Below, in pieces: positions 61,040 through 64,000 of a stretch of 64,000 nucleotides of DNA. The stretch is from Temnothorax longispinosus. Taxonomy: Eukaryota > Arthropoda > Insecta > Hymenoptera > Formicidae. Positions within the stretch are counted from its first letter, which is position 1. Each line of letters starts with the position of its first letter. The position numbers and the translations under genes are program-made. The notes under the pieces are model-generated. The model did no database searches. It was not told where the DNA came from and saw nothing but the letters and a program-made list of their open reading frames with translations. The stretch spans positions 7,626,001-7,690,000 of the forward strand of contig NC_092365.1 of the NCBI RefSeq assembly GCF_030848805.1, read 5' to 3'.

Positions 61040-62908
61040 ATGCGCGGGGCTTCGGCCTCTCGCGCTAATAAAGAGGGGGGGCATACTGGAAATTCCGGAA
61101 TTCCTCCCCATGAACACGAGAATGAAGACTCAAATCTGCAAAAAACAACACCGCAATTTCGTGTGTCTGTGTCGGATATCCCTAAAACCGGTAATAAGAA
61201 TATAAATAGCAAAGAAGATAATTTGCAAGATAGCCCTCTTCCAATGGACGAGGACGAGAATGATACTCATGCGGATACGACGTCGATGGGCGGCAAGAAT
61301 TCGTCGTCATCGCCTGATGTAAATAGTATCAACAATCCTACCTTCCCCCCTAAAACAGGTAACGATCGTAAGAGGACCTCGACATCCTCGGAATCGGATA
61401 ACTTTAATGGCACAGGTAATACCTCTAAAATGAGTAAGATAGAGACCGACAGTCGAGTAAAAACGGTAGATGCACGTGCTCAAATAACCGGTGAGCCATC
61501 TTTTAAATATTCTCAAATAGACAAGCCGCCATTCTCTGTCTTTGTTCAATCTTCTAAGGAAGGAGGCGATCCCTCCCTACACCCCCTTACTGTTAGCAAG
61601 ATTATATCGCAATTCGCGTATAAAGATGTGATTGAAGTCCGCAAAACCGGCCGGGGTAGAATCACGGTGGACTTCCGTAACCGCGAAGTCGCAAATAACT
61701 TAGCTAAGAATCCTACACTAGCGGCGGCTAACCTTAAAGCTCACATTCCGTCTTTCAAAGTACAAAGAATTGGTATAATCAAAGACGTGCCGAAGGAATT
61801 CGCGACGGATCTTCTAGCGGAATATATCGAATCATCCGCTAAGATATTGAGCATCGATCGATTAAATCGTCGTGTTAAAATAGGTGAAGAAATTCAATTC
61901 CTTCCGTCTAACACGTTGAGAATCAAGTTTGCGGGACAAACTATTCCTAACTCGGTCAGCCTGTTTAAGGTTAAATATAAGGTTAATCCTTTTGTACCCA
62001 AAATTCGCATATGTTATTCTTGCTTCAGACCTGGACACATTGCAAGTCAATGTAAAGGACATCCCCGATGCTTAATCTGCGGCAAGGAAAAGCATAACGA
62101 GGGCGAAGAGTGTCCCCACAAGGATCTTCCCCCCAAATGTATAAATTGTAGCGGTAACCACCAAGCCACTTCGATAAACTGCCCGTCAATTTTGCAACAC
62201 AAACAAATCAACGCTTTGGCCGCTGCGGATAACATAACATACACCGAAGCTAAAAGAAAAATTAAAGGTAACAAACTGTCTGGTGATCCAAGGCTTGACT
62301 TTGTCAGCTTCCCGAGTATAAGTACCCCAAGCACAGCGTCAGGTTCATCTATAAACAGTAATCACACATCGCTGCTTCAGAATAGGTTTAGTCTCTTATC
62401 TAAAGATGAAGCCGTACTTTCAGATCTTAATTATACAGGAAACTCTCATACTTACGCTAGTATGGCGGCTAGACCCAATCATTCACGTACACCTCCTTCG
62501 AGAGGCGACTCTATTAAGTCAATAAATGCACACAACGAAACTAACTCTATTCGCAGACCACAGCTTCCGACTCAGCACTACGAAGCGCTGCTCTATCCAA
62601 ACGGCAGAATGCCAATCAGCTCCACTCTCTCCCCCATTTTGACATCCATCCCGAAATCAAAAGATACGAATGATGCTACTGTCGATGACAGAACTTCTTC
62701 CACATCTACGATTAACAGAGACTATACGCCCAATTTATCGCTTATAATACATCCGCTTTTACAAGAAGTAGAAGCATTTCTTAAGATTCAATTAATTAAT
62801 CTTTTCCAATCTTTCAGCCCTCAGGAATCTGCTACTCACCATCCGACTCAGCATAATTCTTCAAATCTTAGCGGTGATATCTGTCATGTTCCCACCGCAA
62901 AGGCATAA
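61040..62908 (+). CDS. LINE ORF1 protein, 622 aa, three CCHC knuckles
   Basis: The N-terminal third is Ser/Asp/Asn-rich and disordered. Residues about 150-310 hold an RRM-like nucleic-acid-binding region (FSVFVQSSKEGG, GRITVDFRNREVAN, IGIIKDVPKEFATDLLAEYI). Three knuckles follow near 325-375: CYSCFRPGHIASQC, CLICGKEKHNEGEEC and CINCSGNHQATSINC. The C-terminal part is low complexity. This is the usual ORF1p of I/R1/Jockey-type LINEs, which coats the RNA for target-primed reverse transcription. The frame is intact. Confidence 0.88.
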   Translation: MRGASASRANKEGGHTGNSGIPPHEHENEDSNLQKTTPQFRVSVSDIPKTGNKNINSKEDNLQDSPLPMDEDENDTHADTTSMGGKNSSSSPDVNSINNPTFPPKTGNDRKRTSTSSESDNFNGTGNTSKMSKIETDSRVKTVDARAQITGEPSFKYSQIDKPPFSVFVQSSKEGGDPSLHPLTVSKIISQFAYKDVIEVRKTGRGRITVDFRNREVANNLAKNPTLAAANLKAHIPSFKVQRIGIIKDVPKEFATDLLAEYIESSAKILSIDRLNRRVKIGEEIQFLPSNTLRIKFAGQTIPNSVSLFKVKYKVNPFVPKIRICYSCFRPGHIASQCKGHPRCLICGKEKHNEGEECPHKDLPPKCINCSGNHQATSINCPSILQHKQINALAAADNITYTEAKRKIKGNKLSGDPRLDFVSFPSISTPSTASGSSINSNHTSLLQNRFSLLSKDEAVLSDLNYTGNSHTYASMAARPNHSRTPPSRGDSIKSINAHNETNSIRRPQLPTQHYEALLYPNGRMPISSTLSPILTSIPKSKDTNDATVDDRTSSTSTINRDYTPNLSLIIHPLLQEVEAFLKIQLINLFQSFSPQESATHHPTQHNSSNLSGDICHVPTAKA

Positions 62909-64000
62909 CTCCTCTTTAGCAAAAATAAAAATCCTGCAATGGAACGCTAGAGGGATATTAGGCAAACTGCCAGACTTACAATTATTATCAGAGAAATACG
63001 AGATTCTCTGCATACAAGAGACTCTCCTCTCGGAGGTGAGTAAATTAAACGTTAAAGGTTTTTATATATTAAGGCACGACATTGTGAACCCGGGATTGAG
63101 CGGCATCTGCTTCCTTATAAAATCAAATCTTAAAGTCTCCTCGGTTCAACTGCCCTTCACATTACACTACTCTATCGAAGCATCTGCTATCGCTTTACCC
63201 TTCCAAGACAGCGAGTTGCTTTTGCTAAACGTCTACAGACATCCGAACAATGACACCCCAATTCACGCTCTCAATGACTTATTTAACTTTGCATCTGGCT
63301 ATAAATATGCATTAATAATGGGAGATTTAAATGCACATCACCGCCTCTGGGGCTGTGCACACAATGATAATATCGGCAATCGGCTGGCATCACGAATTGA
63401 AGCGTTCAATTATCTTATACTTAATGATTCCTCAAATACACGTTTTAATCCTAACACCAATAATGGCTCCATCATTGATCTCGTTCTTGCGTCATCGGGT
63501 ATCGCTGGCATTTGCTATTCGCGCACCCTAGACGACCCAATGGCAAGCGATCACTACCCGATCGAAACCGTTATCAACGGCACAGCAACTAAAACCAAGC
63601 GCTTCGCGTATAAAATCAAATTAACCGATATTCAACTATGTGATTTCAATGCCAGACTGGAGGAAAGGCAGGAATCCATGATCAATACTACCGACAACGA
63701 ATTAGAAGACTACGAGAATTTGCTGGACTGCATCAAGAGGGTGGCCACAGAAATACTCCACGAGGAGGGCAACGACTGTAAAGTTGGTCCCAGAAAAGTT
63801 CTTTATAAAGGTACTCCAGCCCCGTGGTGGAACGAGAAATGCACTGAAGCAGTCAAAAAACGCAAAGAAGCCTTAGAAGTATTTAAACGGGACCCTTCCA
63901 ATGACACTTACCAAGAGCTTAAACGACAAAATAGAGAATGTAGGCGCATTCTGTTTAAGCAGAAAAAGAACGGATGGCACTCCTTCTGTACGAACTTCAA
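62886..64000 (+). CDS. LINE ORF2 N-terminus, AP endonuclease (partial)
   Basis: The ATG at 62886 lies inside the ORF1 end, giving a 23-bp overlap in another frame. The frame is open for 371 codons to the last base of the window. Apurinic-endonuclease motifs are QWNARGI, CIQETLL, LLNVYRHP, IMGDLNAHHRLWG, SIIDLVLA and MASDHYPI, so all catalytic residues are present. The segment after them (PAPWWNEKCTEAVKKRK) is the usual link to RT, which lies beyond the window. Confidence 0.9.
   Translation, partial: MFPPQRHNSSLAKIKILQWNARGILGKLPDLQLLSEKYEILCIQETLLSEVSKLNVKGFYILRHDIVNPGLSGICFLIKSNLKVSSVQLPFTLHYSIEASAIALPFQDSELLLLNVYRHPNNDTPIHALNDLFNFASGYKYALIMGDLNAHHRLWGCAHNDNIGNRLASRIEAFNYLILNDSSNTRFNPNTNNGSIIDLVLASSGIAGICYSRTLDDPMASDHYPIETVINGTATKTKRFAYKIKLTDIQLCDFNARLEERQESMINTTDNELEDYENLLDCIKRVATEILHEEGNDCKVGPRKVLYKGTPAPWWNEKCTEAVKKRKEALEVFKRDPSNDTYQELKRQNRECRRILFKQKKNGWHSFCTNF

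Larger units (their letters stand above)
60670..64000 (+). mobile_element. LINE, I/Jockey group, intact 5' half (runs off window)
   Basis: An undamaged ORF1 with three zinc knuckles is followed by ORF2, which overlaps it by 23 bp and is open to the window edge with a complete endonuclease. No stop or frameshift is seen in 2.96 kb of coding sequence, so this copy is young. The 5' end is approximate. Confidence 0.85.

Overview
The window looks like insect chromosomal DNA, most likely from an ant or another hymenopteran. That is an inference from the mix of elements, the short introns, the TCAGT-type initiators and remembered similarity to insect Polinton proteins. I recognise no conventional host gene with confidence. 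Almost everything is transposable elements, many nested, plus satellites and fold-back repeats.

Layout. 1-4716: Ty3/gypsy element 1, with a partial 5' LTR, gag-pol in one frame broken by one stop, and a 3' LTR. 4826-5295: a small three-exon orphan gene. 5511-7345: a GT microsatellite, GC-rich tandem repeats and a modular repeat with CRE palindromes. 7457-16700: a Polinton/Maverick. Left-facing genes encode two unknown proteins, a broken major capsid protein, a small protein, a second capsid-type protein, a PLA2-protease polyprotein and an 88-aa protein. Right-facing genes encode a packaging ATPase, a basic structural-type protein, a fiber-like protein, a charged protein and a chromodomain integrase. 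No DNA polymerase B is visible. 16779-19039: a solo or internally deleted LTR with a CAGT duplication. 19150-19815 and 34870-35690: two arrays of the same 40-bp satellite.

20741-33710: a 13-kb two-gene DNA element. Its ends carry mirrored arrays of an ACGGAGG motif. It encodes a spliced, leftward BEN-domain-like protein with nine 28-aa repeats, and a divergent, spliced ~900-aa Tnp2-like transposase.

36283-51293: a second large DNA element, inserted at TA into a LINE (pieces at 36069-36282 and 51294-53640). Its single leftward gene (50474 to 36533, about 1500 codons) has two CxxC/HxxxC finger-like motifs and a FEN/XPG-like nuclease signature. I cannot assign it to a named superfamily. Ty3/gypsy element 2 (36883-44391, ACTT duplication) sits inside its coding sequence, and a related solo LTR (48740-49884) sits in its intron. 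Element 2 has a retrovirus-style -1 slippery site and a tRNA-Lys3-type primer site. Further right are two MITEs, a deleted Ty1/copia element (55984 to about 60000, minus strand) and the intact 5' half of a LINE (ORF1 plus endonuclease) that runs off the window.

The order of events can be read partly: the LINE came first, then the TA-flanked element, then gypsy 2 and the solo LTR. The two large DNA elements and the Polinton each look like coherent multi-part systems and are the best candidates for new biology.
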